This document shows positions 1 through 8,734 of a DNA stretch of 64,000 nucleotides, piece by piece. The notes below the pieces were generated by a model, which was given only the letters and a program-made list of their open reading frames with translations, ran no database searches and was not told the origin of the DNA. Both the position numbers and the translations under genes were made by a program. The stretch spans positions 124,001 through 188,000 of the forward strand of contig JACDDS010000006.1 in NCBI GenBank assembly GCA_013816805.1. The letters run 5' to 3'. Positions within the stretch are counted from its first letter, which is position 1. Each line of letters opens with the position of its first letter. Origin of the DNA: Chitinophagales bacterium (GTDB lineage: Bacteria > Bacteroidota > Bacteroidia > Chitinophagales > UBA10324).

Positions 1-2
1 TC

Positions 3-989
3 GCAAAGAGCTCAATCCTTTCCTCAGCAGAAAAAAAACATTTGATTACAATTGCACGTGGAATATTGAGTATGTTTTTAAGGGAAACAGATCCGGTTAC
101 TTATGCAGACGCAGATAGAGTAGAGCTTTATGATATGAAACGCGGTATTGATGTTGCATTATATCCTATGATATCTGCGAGGCGCCTGTCGCTGGAAAGC
201 TATATCGGTTATCAGTCATTTAAAAATCAAATACCTGTTGCATATGGTGGTGGCTGGATCTTTGAATACAGCTGTAAAATCGGGATTAACATTTTTGAAG
301 CCTTTCGCGGTGGCGAATCTGCCTACCTATTTTCTCAGATCCTTAGATTATATCGCTGGCGATTTAATATTAAGCAATTCGTAATCGAACCTTATCAATT
401 AGGAAAAAATAACCTGGAGGGGTTACAATCAGGTGCGTTTTGGTTTTACTATCGGTTGGGTTTTCTTCCTGAAAATGGTGAACTGAAATTACTCGCAGAA
501 AAGGAGTTTATAAAAATAACTGAAATAAAAACCTATCGCTCATCAATAGAGGTAATGAAACGACTGGCAGATAGTAATATGATTTTAGATTTAGATCCAA
601 ATAATTCTTTTTTAAATCAGGATGTTTCTAAATGGAGTAACCTTATTACTTATATTATTAATACCTGCTTTAATGGTAATCGCCGGCAGGCAGAGGAATA
701 TTCAATGAAATTACTTATAGATAATTTGGATACAAAACCAGTTAATTGGAATAGGAGTGAACACTCACTTATGAAGAACTTAAGTGTATTATTAGCATCT
801 GTTCCGCATCTTAATAAGTGGACATTAAAGGATAAACAAAAGCTTCTAAAGTGGCTACAAGCTAAAGAAAATGGTTCAGAAATGGAATCAATTCAGCTTT
901 TTCAAAAGCATAAAATGCTGATTAATAGTTTACGAAACCTAATGGAAAATCCAGTAAAAGCGATTTCTTCTCATAGCGCAATGGTTTAA
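3..989 (+). CDS. Hypothetical protein, 5'-truncated by the window edge, with a GNAT-like segment
   Basis: The reading frame is open to the first base of the window. A TTG at 42 is the first possible start inside it, but the frame continues upstream without a stop, so this is most likely the C-terminal part of a longer protein. About 110-150 residues in, the segment QLGKNNLEGLQSGAFWFYY followed by RLGF resembles the end of a GNAT acyltransferase-like fold, in which a conserved 'SGAFWFYxxLGF' stretch closes the domain. The last 150 residues are rich in Leu, Lys and Asn with no recognisable motif. No signal peptide or membrane segment is visible. I cannot assign a substrate. It could also be a conserved protein without enzymatic activity. 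The coding call is firm and the function is unknown. Confidence 0.6.
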   Translation, partial: AKSSILSSAEKKHLITIARGILSMFLRETDPVTYADADRVELYDMKRGIDVALYPMISARRLSLESYIGYQSFKNQIPVAYGGGWIFEYSCKIGINIFEAFRGGESAYLFSQILRLYRWRFNIKQFVIEPYQLGKNNLEGLQSGAFWFYYRLGFLPENGELKLLAEKEFIKITEIKTYRSSIEVMKRLADSNMILDLDPNNSFLNQDVSKWSNLITYIINTCFNGNRRQAEEYSMKLLIDNLDTKPVNWNRSEHSLMKNLSVLLASVPHLNKWTLKDKQKLLKWLQAKENGSEMESIQLFQKHKMLINSLRNLMENPVKAISSHSAMV

Positions 990-1221
990 TTTTTCAGCCG
1001 GCTTTGCTGTCAGGATTAAGCCGGTAGTCGCTGTAGTTTGGTTAGTTAACAGCATTAATAGACACATAAGTTTCAAGTGTCATTACTAAAGTGATTGCTA
1101 CATTAGTTGCGGAAAAATATACCCCTGGCATATCATCTTAGAACATGGTTCCGGAATTTAGCAGATAATTTTTCTGAAATTAAATTAGTAACCATATGAT
1201 TATCAATTTGTAGATCATTAA

Positions 1222-2249
1222 TTGCTTTCTTTTCTTTATATCCACCCTAAGGAATTACAATTTAATGCGCGCGTATCGAAGCCGGATCTGGTTTTTGCAG
1301 GGATGCTGCCGGAGCAATTCGGAGGTGCAAACGGTGGACTTGCTGCTGCCATGCGGTATTTTTTACAAGCCTTTTGTTGCAAATAACGTTTCCCGATAAA
1401 TATGATTTTTTAATGGATATTGCAACAGAGGAGTTCAGCCACCTGGAGATAGAAGGAGCCACTATTCAAATGTTGTTTCAAGGAATTAACGGTGATTTAA
1501 AGAATGCTGCAGAAAATTCGGAGATTATACAAATTACTGAATGGTAAAGCAGAGAAAGAAAACATGATTCATCAGGCCATGATTCAGCCTCAGATTTTTG
1601 TATCGAGTGGTGGTGCCCCTGCATTAACCAACAGCATGAGTTTACCCTGGAGTGCAGCGTATATTAATGGTGATGCAAATGGAGATTCCACCCTTGATCT
1701 TCGCTTGAATATTACTGCAGAATCACCTGCCAAAATTGTCTATGAATATTTGCTTCAGTTTACTGATGATCCTTTTTTAAAAAAAACATTACAGTTTCTT
1801 ATGACGCGTGAAGTGGCTCACTTTCAAATGTTCGAAGCTGCATTAAATACAGCTCAGCCAAATTTTCCTCCCGGTATTTTGCAAGCCGATCCCAGATATA
1901 GCAATACCTATTTCAACATGTCAATGGTATTGCTGTAAGAGGTCCATGGAATAGAGGCGTGAGCAGCCAATTAGGTGAGGAATGGCAGTTTATCGAAGAT
2001 CCGATTCAATATGTAATGGAAACTAATGGTTTGTTGAACTGTGAGCCAACCGGAACTGACCGCACATTTGAAACAGTGGATGAGGAAGAAAGTGAGATAA
2101 GTGAGGAGCGAAGCCAGGAAATTAAGAATGCTGCTCCAATGGGCCCGCAACAATGGAATGATACCGGTCCCGCTGTAGCGGAGGAAAATATTCAAACTGA
2201 ACCCATAGAAATAGAAACCCAGGATCAAAAAATTCAGAGGAACAAGTAA
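1222..2249 (+). pseudogene. Manganese catalase, broken by three frameshifts
   Basis: Four pieces in changing frames together read like one manganese-containing catalase (hydrogen peroxide disproportionation by a di-Mn ferritin-like bundle). Piece 1 (to about 1385) gives KELQFNARVSKPD and EQFGGANGGLAAAMRYF. Piece 2 (about 1385-1525) gives DKYDFLMDIATEEFSHLEIE, which carries the Glu/His metal ligands. Piece 3 (about 1525-1922) gives LTNSMSLPWSAAYIN, then FLMTREVAHFQMFEAAL with another ligand set, then QPNFPPGILQADPRY. Piece 4 (about 1922-2249) gives RGPWNRG and an acidic tail. Shifts fall near 1385, 1530 and 1922, and no ATG stands at the expected start, so no intact enzyme is encoded. Several Bacteroidota carry such catalases for stress defence. 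Because three separate lesions are needed, true decay is likelier than one sequencing error. Confidence 0.85.
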
Positions 2250-2278
2250 AAAAGCCGGCAAGCGCAAATCATAATATA

Positions 2279-3028
2279 ATGCACGAAGCAGCGGATCGGG
2301 TACAAATAGTTTACTACACCGATCCGCTTTGCTGTTGGAGCTGGGTACTTGAACCACAGTGGCGTAAATTTGCTTACCTGTATAAAGATTTTTTAAACTA
2401 CCGCTATTGCATGGGCGGTATGGTTCCGGATTGGAAACATTATGATGATACCCTGAACTCTGTAAGTCGCCCTGCTCAGATGGGTCCTCTATGGATGCAG
2501 GCACATCACATTTCCGGTATGCCGCTTCGCGACCGCATCTGGATGGAAAATCCCCCAGCCTCTTCTTTTCGTGGATGTATAGCAGTGAAATGTGCGCAGA
2601 TGCAGTCATCTTTAGCAGCCGAAAAATATTTGAGGGAACTTAGGGAAGCAATAATGATAAGGGGTTGGAATATTGCACAAAAAAAGGTGTTGCTCGATGT
2701 GGCGCGAATAGTAGCAAATAAAGATCCGCATGAATTTGATGTTCTTCGTTTCGAACAGGATTTATCCAATAATCAGGGAACCGATAATTTCCGTCAAGAC
2801 CTTGCCGAAATCCGGAATCAGAATATTACCTGTTTTCCAACACTAACTTTCAAAAAAAGAAATTCTCCGGGTATTCTTATATATGGGTACCGTTCTTATT
2901 CCGTAATGGCAGATGCCATTAAAAACATGATCTCAGATGCTGTTATCCCGCAGAATATAAATGTACAGAACTATCAAATGTATTGGGGATCCTTAACGAA
3001 CCGCGAAATTGAAGAAGTAACGTGTTGA
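2279..3028 (+). CDS. DsbA-family thioredoxin-fold protein
   Basis: This 249-residue protein begins with a thioredoxin-like beta strand, VQIVYYTDPLCCWSW (residues 8-22). The position matches the DPxCxWC active site of DsbA/FrnE-type oxidoreductases, but the canonical second Cys is Ser (C18-C-W-S21), so it would be a monothiol CxxS site unless Cys19 takes part. A helical insertion follows (about 60-150). The fold closes with NITCFPTLTF near residue 185, which supplies the cis-Pro loop typical of the family. There is no signal peptide, so it is predicted to act in the cytoplasm. It starts 29 bases after the catalase relic on the same strand and may once have been co-transcribed with it as a redox-stress pair. 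The exact substrate is unknown. Confidence 0.8.
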   Translation: MHEAADRVQIVYYTDPLCCWSWVLEPQWRKFAYLYKDFLNYRYCMGGMVPDWKHYDDTLNSVSRPAQMGPLWMQAHHISGMPLRDRIWMENPPASSFRGCIAVKCAQMQSSLAAEKYLRELREAIMIRGWNIAQKKVLLDVARIVANKDPHEFDVLRFEQDLSNNQGTDNFRQDLAEIRNQNITCFPTLTFKKRNSPGILIYGYRSYSVMADAIKNMISDAVIPQNINVQNYQMYWGSLTNREIEEVTC

Positions 3029-3195
3029 ACCTCGGTTTCCGAACTTAAGCATATTTCAATTTTCCGCACTCTTCTAAAAAAAGCTTAGCCTTTTTGTAAT
3101 GCTTTTACAGATATGGAATGTCAGTGAATCAGAAATTACAATTGATTTAATTATTTTCGTCGCCAATTAAAAAGTAAGCATCATAAAAAGATAAG

Positions 3196-4101
3196 ATGGC
3201 AGGAAAAAAAGAACTTGATTTCACCTATACCACTATTGATGAAATATTCCGCTTGAGTATTGGTGAAATGGGAGATTACAGCGGTGCCAAATACGATGGT
3301 GATTTTGCGTTGACTTTGGAGGAAGCACAAAGAGCAAAGCACGTTTTTATTGCAGATAGCTTAAACATTGGAAAGGGAAGTAAAGTGCTGGATATGGCTT
3401 GCGGATGGGGACCTTTTTCCAATTACATAACAAAGGAAAGAGGTGCAATAAGCATTGGATTAACCCTTTCTGAAGGGCAGGCCAAAGCGTGCAGAAATAA
3501 TGGATTAAACGTGATCGTAAAAGATTGCCGGTATGTAAAGCCGGATGATTTCGGGCAATTTGATGCTATCGCCTGCATTGGAGGACTAGAGCATTTTTGT
3601 TCAGTGGAAGAATGGAAAGAAGGAAAACAGGAAAAAGTTTATAAAAAATTTTTTGAAACTGTCAATGACCTACTGCCTGTTGGGGGAAGATACTATATGC
3701 AGACAATGACGTTCAGCAAAAACATGCTTCCTTATGAATCAATTGATATTAATGCGCCAAAAGGGTCGCCGGCACATGTATTAGCCCTAATGATCAAAGA
3801 ATTTCCGGGATCATGGCTTCCTTACGGCCCCGAAATGGTGATCAAAAATGCATCGCCTAAGTTTAAGTTAATCTCCCAAAGCAGTGGCCGGTTAGATTAT
3901 ATTGAAACAATAAAGCAATGGAGAAAAAAATTCAGGGAATTTGGTTTTAAAAAATATTTGCTATACTCTTCACTTATTCCAAAATATTTATCCAGCAGGG
4001 AATTCAGGCATCAGGCTGAAATTTTCAACGTAAGTCCTAATAAAGTATGCTTTGAGCAGGAAATAATGGACCATTATCGTTTAGTGTTTGAAAAAATTTA
4101 A
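3196..4101 (+). CDS. Cyclopropane-fatty-acid-synthase family SAM methyltransferase
   Basis: The protein has 301 residues, close to the 285-300 of mycobacterial CmaA/PcaA-type enzymes. SAM motif I is KVLDMACGWGPFSNY (residues 63-77), followed by GLTLSEGQAKAC (about 93-104), a signature of the cyclopropane-fatty-acyl-phospholipid synthase family in which that helix is 'GxTLSxxQ'. Further on, FDAIACIGGLEHF matches the post-motif II strand. Such enzymes transfer a methyl(ene) group from SAM onto unsaturated acyl chains of membrane lipids, although the family also holds methyltransferases for small molecules. No signal peptide or membrane segment is visible. It stands alone between the DsbA-like gene and a decayed lipoprotein gene. 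Family is certain; substrate is inferred. Confidence 0.85.
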   Translation: MAGKKELDFTYTTIDEIFRLSIGEMGDYSGAKYDGDFALTLEEAQRAKHVFIADSLNIGKGSKVLDMACGWGPFSNYITKERGAISIGLTLSEGQAKACRNNGLNVIVKDCRYVKPDDFGQFDAIACIGGLEHFCSVEEWKEGKQEKVYKKFFETVNDLLPVGGRYYMQTMTFSKNMLPYESIDINAPKGSPAHVLALMIKEFPGSWLPYGPEMVIKNASPKFKLISQSSGRLDYIETIKQWRKKFREFGFKKYLLYSSLIPKYLSSREFRHQAEIFNVSPNKVCFEQEIMDHYRLVFEKI

Positions 4102-4303
4102 TGATGCATTTTTCTTAATGCTTTCCAAGTGACTTAGTACCTCTTAGGTAATTTAAACATATTGCATCAAATCCCGCCCCTTATTTGAATTCCTGAATTC
4201 ATTGTGAAATTCCATTTATTCTTTCTCAACAAGTTCTTATACTGTTTCAATAACTTTCGCATGTTTCCTGCAATGCTTGTCTATTACGTTACCAAAAAAA
4301 CAG

Positions 4304-5025
4304 ATGAAATTCATAAAACTTAATTTTCTTTTTGCAATTACAGCTATACTTATGGTAGCTTCTGCGTGTAATTAAAATACGGATATTTGCAATCGCTTCA
4401 GCCGATCTAACTGTTCCTGGTGGAGGTGGTGATAACGATCAAGGCTTCATTCAAGGAATAGCTCCTGACACTTTTCGAATGATCAGCGGAAACAGCAACA
4501 CTATTCTAGTAAGCTTTACCCAGCTGCCCCCGTCGGTGGCTGGATAAAAAATGACTAGCAGCGATGCTTCTGTACAGGTGCCTGCGACTTATTTTGTTTC
4601 CGAGGGCATTTCTGTTGTGCATCCTTCAATTACCAGCACGCCGATTCCTTCATTTAAAACGGTAATAATAACTATGAATTAGGAACAGGTTCCATGATTA
4701 CGTCCATGAGCATGCTTCCGCGTACCTATATTTTTACATCACCTTCGTTGCAGTCGCCCAGTAACGGTGCCGGTTTTGGTCTTCAGTTACAAGTAAATTT
4801 ACCTGGAGCAGTAATGCAAATGCTTATTATCATGATTTTGAAATAAGTGATAATTATGCTTTTAGCGGCACTCCGATAATCGAAGTATTGCTGAATGATC
4901 CTATTTATGCCACTAACTTTTTCAATGGTACTGGCACCAGATACTGGCGGGTTCGTTATATAGATGCCAGCGGAAACCCTGGTCCCTGGTCCGCAGCGCG
5001 CAGCATGGTAATTAAACCACAATAA
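4304..5025 (+). pseudogene. Decayed Ig-like/fibronectin-type lipoprotein gene
   Basis: The 5' end encodes a clean lipoprotein signal peptide (MKFIKLNFLFAITAILMVA then SACN) that stops at once with TAA at 4373. A second frame then encodes LTVPGGGGDNDQGFIQGI and, after an in-frame TAA, SSDASVQVPATYFVSEG, which looks like a bacterial Ig-like strand pattern. Two more frames finish with RYWRVRYIDASGNPGPWS just before the stop at 5023-5025, the typical end of a fibronectin type III domain. At least two frameshifts and two in-frame stops interrupt it. The parent was probably a surface lipoprotein of about 240 residues with an Ig-like and an FN3-like domain. No intact product can be made. Confidence 0.75.
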
Positions 5026-5046
5026 TCCTAAAGTATTAAAAAAATA

Positions 5047-5085
5047 TAACCGGAAGTTGTTGTGAAGAACAACAATCTCCGGTTA
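5047..5085 (-). terminator. Stem-loop terminator downstream of DUF3072/typA
   Basis: The bases TAACCGGA and TCCGGTTA pair perfectly at the ends, with a second inner stem GTTGTTG/CAACAA around a short loop. On the minus strand the hairpin is followed by an AT-rich run ending in T residues, as expected for termination of the DUF3072 gene. Confidence 0.7.
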
Positions 5086-5102
5086 CGATAAAATTTAAAT
5101 AA

Positions 5103-5381
5103 CTATTTTTTATCAAGGCCTCTTCCGGTTTTATGCTGAAGCTCATCAATGCGTTTTGAAGCCTGAGCTTTAGTCAGGCCTTCATCAAAAGGCTCTTTTG
5201 CTTCATCTGACAATGTTTTAAGATAAGATTTCTGAGCACCTGTCATTGGTTGATCACCAGTAGTCCATTCATCAGGATCCTTTACAGTATTTGAACCCGT
5301 ATTTGCATTTTCAGAGTTATCATTTGGATTTTTTGAAGAATCCCCATTATTAGTTTTTTCAGAGTTTTCCATGTTATTCAT
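5103..5381 (-). CDS. DUF3072 domain protein
   Basis: This 92-residue protein has a low-complexity Asn/Ser-rich N-terminus (residues 1-33) and then a compact domain: DEWTTGDQPMTGAQKSYL, followed by LSDEAKEPFDEGLTKAQASK and RIDELQ. This matches DUF3072, a small cytoplasmic family found in many bacteria, often as a stand-alone gene. The conserved Trp-Thr-Thr-Gly start and the 'T-K-A-x-A-S-x-x-I' helix are both present. There is no signal peptide. It lies 35 bases downstream of typA on the same strand, may be read through from it, and is closed by the hairpin at 5047-5085. Function is unknown; the helical SAP-like look of the second half hints at nucleic acid binding, which is only a guess. Confidence 0.85.
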   Translation of the reverse strand: MNNMENSEKTNNGDSSKNPNDNSENANTGSNTVKDPDEWTTGDQPMTGAQKSYLKTLSDEAKEPFDEGLTKAQASKRIDELQHKTGRGLDKK

Positions 5382-5416
5382 TTATAGTTTTAATATAATT
5401 TCGATAAACTGCCCCG

Positions 5417-7228
5417 TCAGACTGCAACCAATTCCTTCATTTTTCGCATCCTGTTATTATGGTCCAGGATTATTTTTCTCATACGAATAGATTTTGGAGT
5501 CACTTCTACATATTCATCCTCCTGGATAAACTCGAGTGCTTCTTCAAGAGAGAAATCAATTTTTGGAACAATTCGCACAGCTTCATCGGTACCGGAGGCC
5601 CGCATGTTTGAAAGTTTCTTTGTCTTTATAATGTTCACCACCAGGTCTCCAGGGCGTATATGCTCCCCAATAATTTGTCCGCCGTAAATCTCTTCACCCG
5701 GATTAATAAAAAATGATCCCCGGTCTTGTAGTGCATCAATCGAATAAGCCGTAGCCGTACCTTTTTCCAGGGCGAGCAGAACGCCGTTATTCCTACCTGG
5801 AATATTTCCTTTCCAGGGTTCAAAGGCTTTGAAACGGTGGGCCATTATGGCTTCGCCGGCAGTAGCTGTAAGCATATTGTTTCTTAAGCCCACCAAACCA
5901 CGTGAAGGAATGTTAAATTCCAAATGCTGAATATCACCTTTAGGCTCCATAATCGTCATTTCTGCCTTTCGCATGGATACTAATTCAATCACCTTCCCCG
6001 AATATTCTGCAGGAACATTTACTGTGAGGATTTCAATTGGCTCACACTTTACCCCATCTATAGTTTTAATAATAACTTTCGGTTGACCAACCTGTATTTC
6101 ATACCCTTCGCGCCGCATGGTTTCAATCAGAATAGACAAATGCAAAATACCGCGGCCATACACTAAAATGGAATCGGGGGAGTCAGTATCCTCCAGGCGA
6201 AGAGCCAGGTTTTTTTCTGTTTCCTTTTCCAAACGTTCCCGCACCCGCTGAGATGTTACCAGCTTTCCCTCCTTTCCAAAAAAAGGAGAGTTATTGATTG
6301 TAAAGAGCATGTTGATGGTAGGCTCATCAATTGAAATAGGTTTTAATCCTTCAGGGATCTCAAAGTCAGCAACGGTATCACCTATTTCAAAATCTTCTAT
6401 GCCAAATATGGCGCAAATATCACCGGCATTCACTTGTTGTACCTTTAGCCTCCCTAATCCTTCAAAGGTGTACAATTCCTTTATACGAGACTTTTTAATA
6501 TCCCCGTTCCTTTTAACAAGGCTCACCTGCATATTTTCCTTTAAGGTTCCACGCAAAATTCTTCCAATAGCAATTCGCCCTGTATAAGCAGAATAATCCA
6601 GCGAAGTGATCTGCATTTGGGGCGTGCCTTCCAGCGCCAGCGCAGCAGGAATATAATTGATAATGGTTTCAAATAAAGGGATCAGGTTTTCCGAAGGCTG
6701 CTTCCAGTCTTCACTCATCCACCCGTGTTTTGAAGAGCCGTACAGCGTCGGGAAATTTAATTGTTCCTCTGTTGCATTCAGGTTAAAAAACAATTCGAAA
6801 ACCTGCTCATGAACTACATCAGGATGGCAGTTTGGCTTATCAACTTTATTAATTACTACAATTGCTTTTTTACCCAGCTCTAATGCTTTTTGTAATACAA
6901 AACGGGTTTGAGGCATAGGACCCTCAAATGCATCAACCAACAGCAATACACCGTCGGCCATATTTAATACCCGTTCCACTTCTCCTCCAAAATCCGCGTG
7001 GCCCGGAGTATCGATAATATTAATTTTTACATTGCCATATTGTATAGAAACATTTTTAGCAAGAATCGTGATGCCGCGTTCTCTTTCAAGTGGATTGCTA
7101 TCAAGAATTAAGTCGCCAGTTTCCTGGTTTTCCCTAAAAAGATTTGATTGATGAAGAATCTTATCTACTAATGTTGTCTTTCCATGATCTACGTGAGCGA
7201 TAATAGCAATATTGCGAATAAAGGTCAT
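5417..7228 (-). CDS. typA: Ribosome-associated GTPase TypA/BipA
   Basis: Full-length (603 residues) translational GTPase. The G domain starts at the N-terminus with G1 AHVDHGKTTL (residues 11-20), G2 within RERGITI, G3 DTPGHADFGGEVERV and G4 NKVDKP. It continues with the EF-G-like domains II, III and V and the BipA-specific C-terminal domain (GRGILHLSILIETMRREG, then MRASGTDEAVRIVP). BipA binds the 70S ribosome and supports 50S assembly and growth under cold or other stress. The start ATG at 7228 leads directly into the conserved N-terminus. A candidate -7 element (TACCTTTG) lies about 20 bases upstream. No lesion is visible. Confidence 0.97.
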   Translation of the reverse strand: MTFIRNIAIIAHVDHGKTTLVDKILHQSNLFRENQETGDLILDSNPLERERGITILAKNVSIQYGNVKINIIDTPGHADFGGEVERVLNMADGVLLLVDAFEGPMPQTRFVLQKALELGKKAIVVINKVDKPNCHPDVVHEQVFELFFNLNATEEQLNFPTLYGSSKHGWMSEDWKQPSENLIPLFETIINYIPAALALEGTPQMQITSLDYSAYTGRIAIGRILRGTLKENMQVSLVKRNGDIKKSRIKELYTFEGLGRLKVQQVNAGDICAIFGIEDFEIGDTVADFEIPEGLKPISIDEPTINMLFTINNSPFFGKEGKLVTSQRVRERLEKETEKNLALRLEDTDSPDSILVYGRGILHLSILIETMRREGYEIQVGQPKVIIKTIDGVKCEPIEILTVNVPAEYSGKVIELVSMRKAEMTIMEPKGDIQHLEFNIPSRGLVGLRNNMLTATAGEAIMAHRFKAFEPWKGNIPGRNNGVLLALEKGTATAYSIDALQDRGSFFINPGEEIYGGQIIGEHIRPGDLVVNIIKTKKLSNMRASGTDEAVRIVPKIDFSLEEALEFIQEDEYVEVTPKSIRMRKIILDHNNRMRKMKELVAV

Positions 7229-7250
7229 AAATGGCTTAAATTTCGAGCCG

Positions 7251-7258
7251 CAAAGGTA
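7251..7258 (-). promoter_or_regulatory. Candidate -7 promoter element of typA
   Basis: On the minus strand the bases read TACCTTTG, an exact match to the Bacteroidota -7 consensus TAnnTTTG, ending 22 bases before the typA start codon. A clear -33 TTG at the usual distance is not seen, so this is a partial promoter call. Confidence 0.45.
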
Positions 7259-7329
7259 AGGTAATAAATCTGCACCGGAAAGGAAGAGTTTAAGGTATAA
7301 AATGCATCTCCTTGACTATTCAGATAAAA

Positions 7330-8049
7330 TCAATATTTAATATTCTTAAGGCTTGAGGGCTTTTTAGATAATAATGCTGATACATCAGGCCGGTTGCGGA
7401 TACGCTGCATTTGATTTACAATCCCTGGATAGCGTTTTTGTACGAATTTACTCATCGGTTTTACAGTGTAAACATGAGGATTTGGAAGACTTGCCGCAAT
7501 CATGGCTGCCTCTGCTGTTGTAAGATTTTTGGCGCTGTGATTGAAAAAGGTTTCTGAGGCACATTCGATTCCGAATAGGGAGGGCCCCATTTCTGTAACA
7601 TTCAGGTACAACTCAAGGATTCGCTCTTTACTATAAAGCAATTCGATCATAAATGTAAAATAGACCTCCATTCCTTTTCTAAACCAACCTCCGCCTTGCC
7701 ATAAAAAGATGTTTTTAGCTGTTTGCTGGCTAATGGTACTTGCACCGTGAATGCGCGCAGGGTGGTTCTTGTTCCACGCCATTGCGTGGTGTATACTATT
7801 CCAGTCAAAACCATTATGTTCAGGAAATAACTGATCCTCGCTTGCTATTACAGCAAGTCTGCCATTAGGACTGACATCATAAAAATTTATATATTTAATT
7901 TTGTATTCATGACAGGTTATTAAATTGCTTATCTGAGTAATAGTGATGGGCGGATTGAACCATTTACAATACAGTAAGTAGATAATGTGGAAAAAGAAGA
8001 TGAAGATCAGGATCGGTAAAATCCTTTTCCATAAAGTCATGAAAAGCAT
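7330..8049 (-). CDS. mtgA: Monofunctional biosynthetic peptidoglycan transglycosylase
   Basis: This 239-residue protein has a single N-terminal membrane anchor (about residues 9-27) followed by a GT51 glycosyltransferase domain. Motif 1 AVIASEDQLFPEHNGFDW carries the catalytic Glu. Motif 2 is HGASTISQQTAKNIFLW, motif 3 KERILELYLNVTEMG with the second Glu, and motif 4 appears as TTAEAAMIAASLPNP. Length and motif order match MtgA, which polymerises lipid II into glycan strands without a transpeptidase domain. It is a single-gene unit between typA and the Met-rich protein. The product would sit in the inner membrane facing the periplasm. No damage is visible. Confidence 0.95.
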   Translation of the reverse strand: MLFMTLWKRILPILIFIFFFHIIYLLYCKWFNPPITITQISNLITCHEYKIKYINFYDVSPNGRLAVIASEDQLFPEHNGFDWNSIHHAMAWNKNHPARIHGASTISQQTAKNIFLWQGGGWFRKGMEVYFTFMIELLYSKERILELYLNVTEMGPSLFGIECASETFFNHSAKNLTTAEAAMIAASLPNPHVYTVKPMSKFVQKRYPGIVNQMQRIRNRPDVSALLSKKPSSLKNIKY

Positions 8050-8207
8050 GGATTTTTCTATGCAGAATTAAGAGATAAAAGAATTGAGTTTTACAGCAGG
8101 AATTCGGTTTAAAATAAAATAGGCATAAATTATGATATAAGTGATGTAATAATTCTGCCCTTTAAGCAAACAACTCAATAAATTATTACTAAACTAAATC
8201 CTCAACA

Positions 8208-8606
8208 ATGAAAAAACTTTTTTTAGTTGCAGTTATTGGCATATTTGCCATTGCTGCACAAGCACAAAACACTATGACCCCCAAATCCGATTCGATGCAT
8301 AATCAATCTGGCAATATGCAGCATATGGACATGGATATGCAGCATATGCCCGATGGCGTTATGATGCATGATGATAAAATGATGATGTATAAGGGAGGAA
8401 AAACGATGGTCATGGACAAGGAAATGAAAATGAAAAGCGGACTGACCGTTATGACAGATGGATCTTATATGACTAAAGACGGAAAAAAAATGATGATGAA
8501 GAACGGGGAATTTATGGATATGACTGGCCACATTACAATGTGGGACAAAAATGGTATGAAAATGAATAATGATATGAAGATGAATAATGATAGCATGCAT
8601 AAATAA
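8208..8606 (+). CDS. Exported Met/Asp/His-rich small protein (DUF6799-like)
   Basis: The protein has 132 residues with a signal peptide (MKKLFLVAVIGIFAIAAQAQ, cleavage after AQA). The mature part is very rich in Met, Asp, Lys and His. It has clusters such as HMDMDMQHMPDGVMMHDDK, then two repeats of the pattern 'M..K.GK.MVM...M.MK.G....' (about 58-105) that fit DUF6799, and a tail of MKMNNDMKMNND repeats. Methionine clusters with His are known ligands for Cu(I) or Ag(I) in unrelated periplasmic proteins such as CusF and CopK-like factors, so a metal-buffering role is conceivable but unproven. It is a single-gene unit ended by a strong hairpin at 8622-8655. The N-terminal start is fixed by the signal peptide. 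Confidence 0.8.
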   Translation: MKKLFLVAVIGIFAIAAQAQNTMTPKSDSMHNQSGNMQHMDMDMQHMPDGVMMHDDKMMMYKGGKTMVMDKEMKMKSGLTVMTDGSYMTKDGKKMMMKNGEFMDMTGHITMWDKNGMKMNNDMKMNNDSMHK

Positions 8607-8621
8607 AGAAACCACAATGAA

Positions 8622-8655
8622 AAGAGGCTGTCTCAAATGGGTCAGCCTCTTTTTT
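8622..8655 (+). terminator. Rho-independent terminator
   Basis: AAGAGGCTG at 8622-8630 pairs perfectly with CAGCCTCTT at 8643-8651 and is followed by a T run. It lies 16 bases after the Met-rich gene. On the other strand the stem also ends in four T, so it may serve the convergent tonB gene too. Confidence 0.9.
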
Positions 8656-8734
8656 GCTTGCTATAATCTCGGATTGACTACAGTTCCAATTCAGGATGTT
8701 TTCTCTAGATCGAATTCTGAATCCAAAAAGTAAA

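Noticed and set aside
1971..2609. Minus-strand frame of 212 codons
   Set aside because: It is antisense to the catalase relic and the DsbA-family gene and shows no family pattern.
8223..8636. His-rich minus-strand frame of 137 codons
   Set aside because: It is the mirror of the Met codons (ATG to CAT) of the exported protein, which has a clear signal peptide on the other strand.
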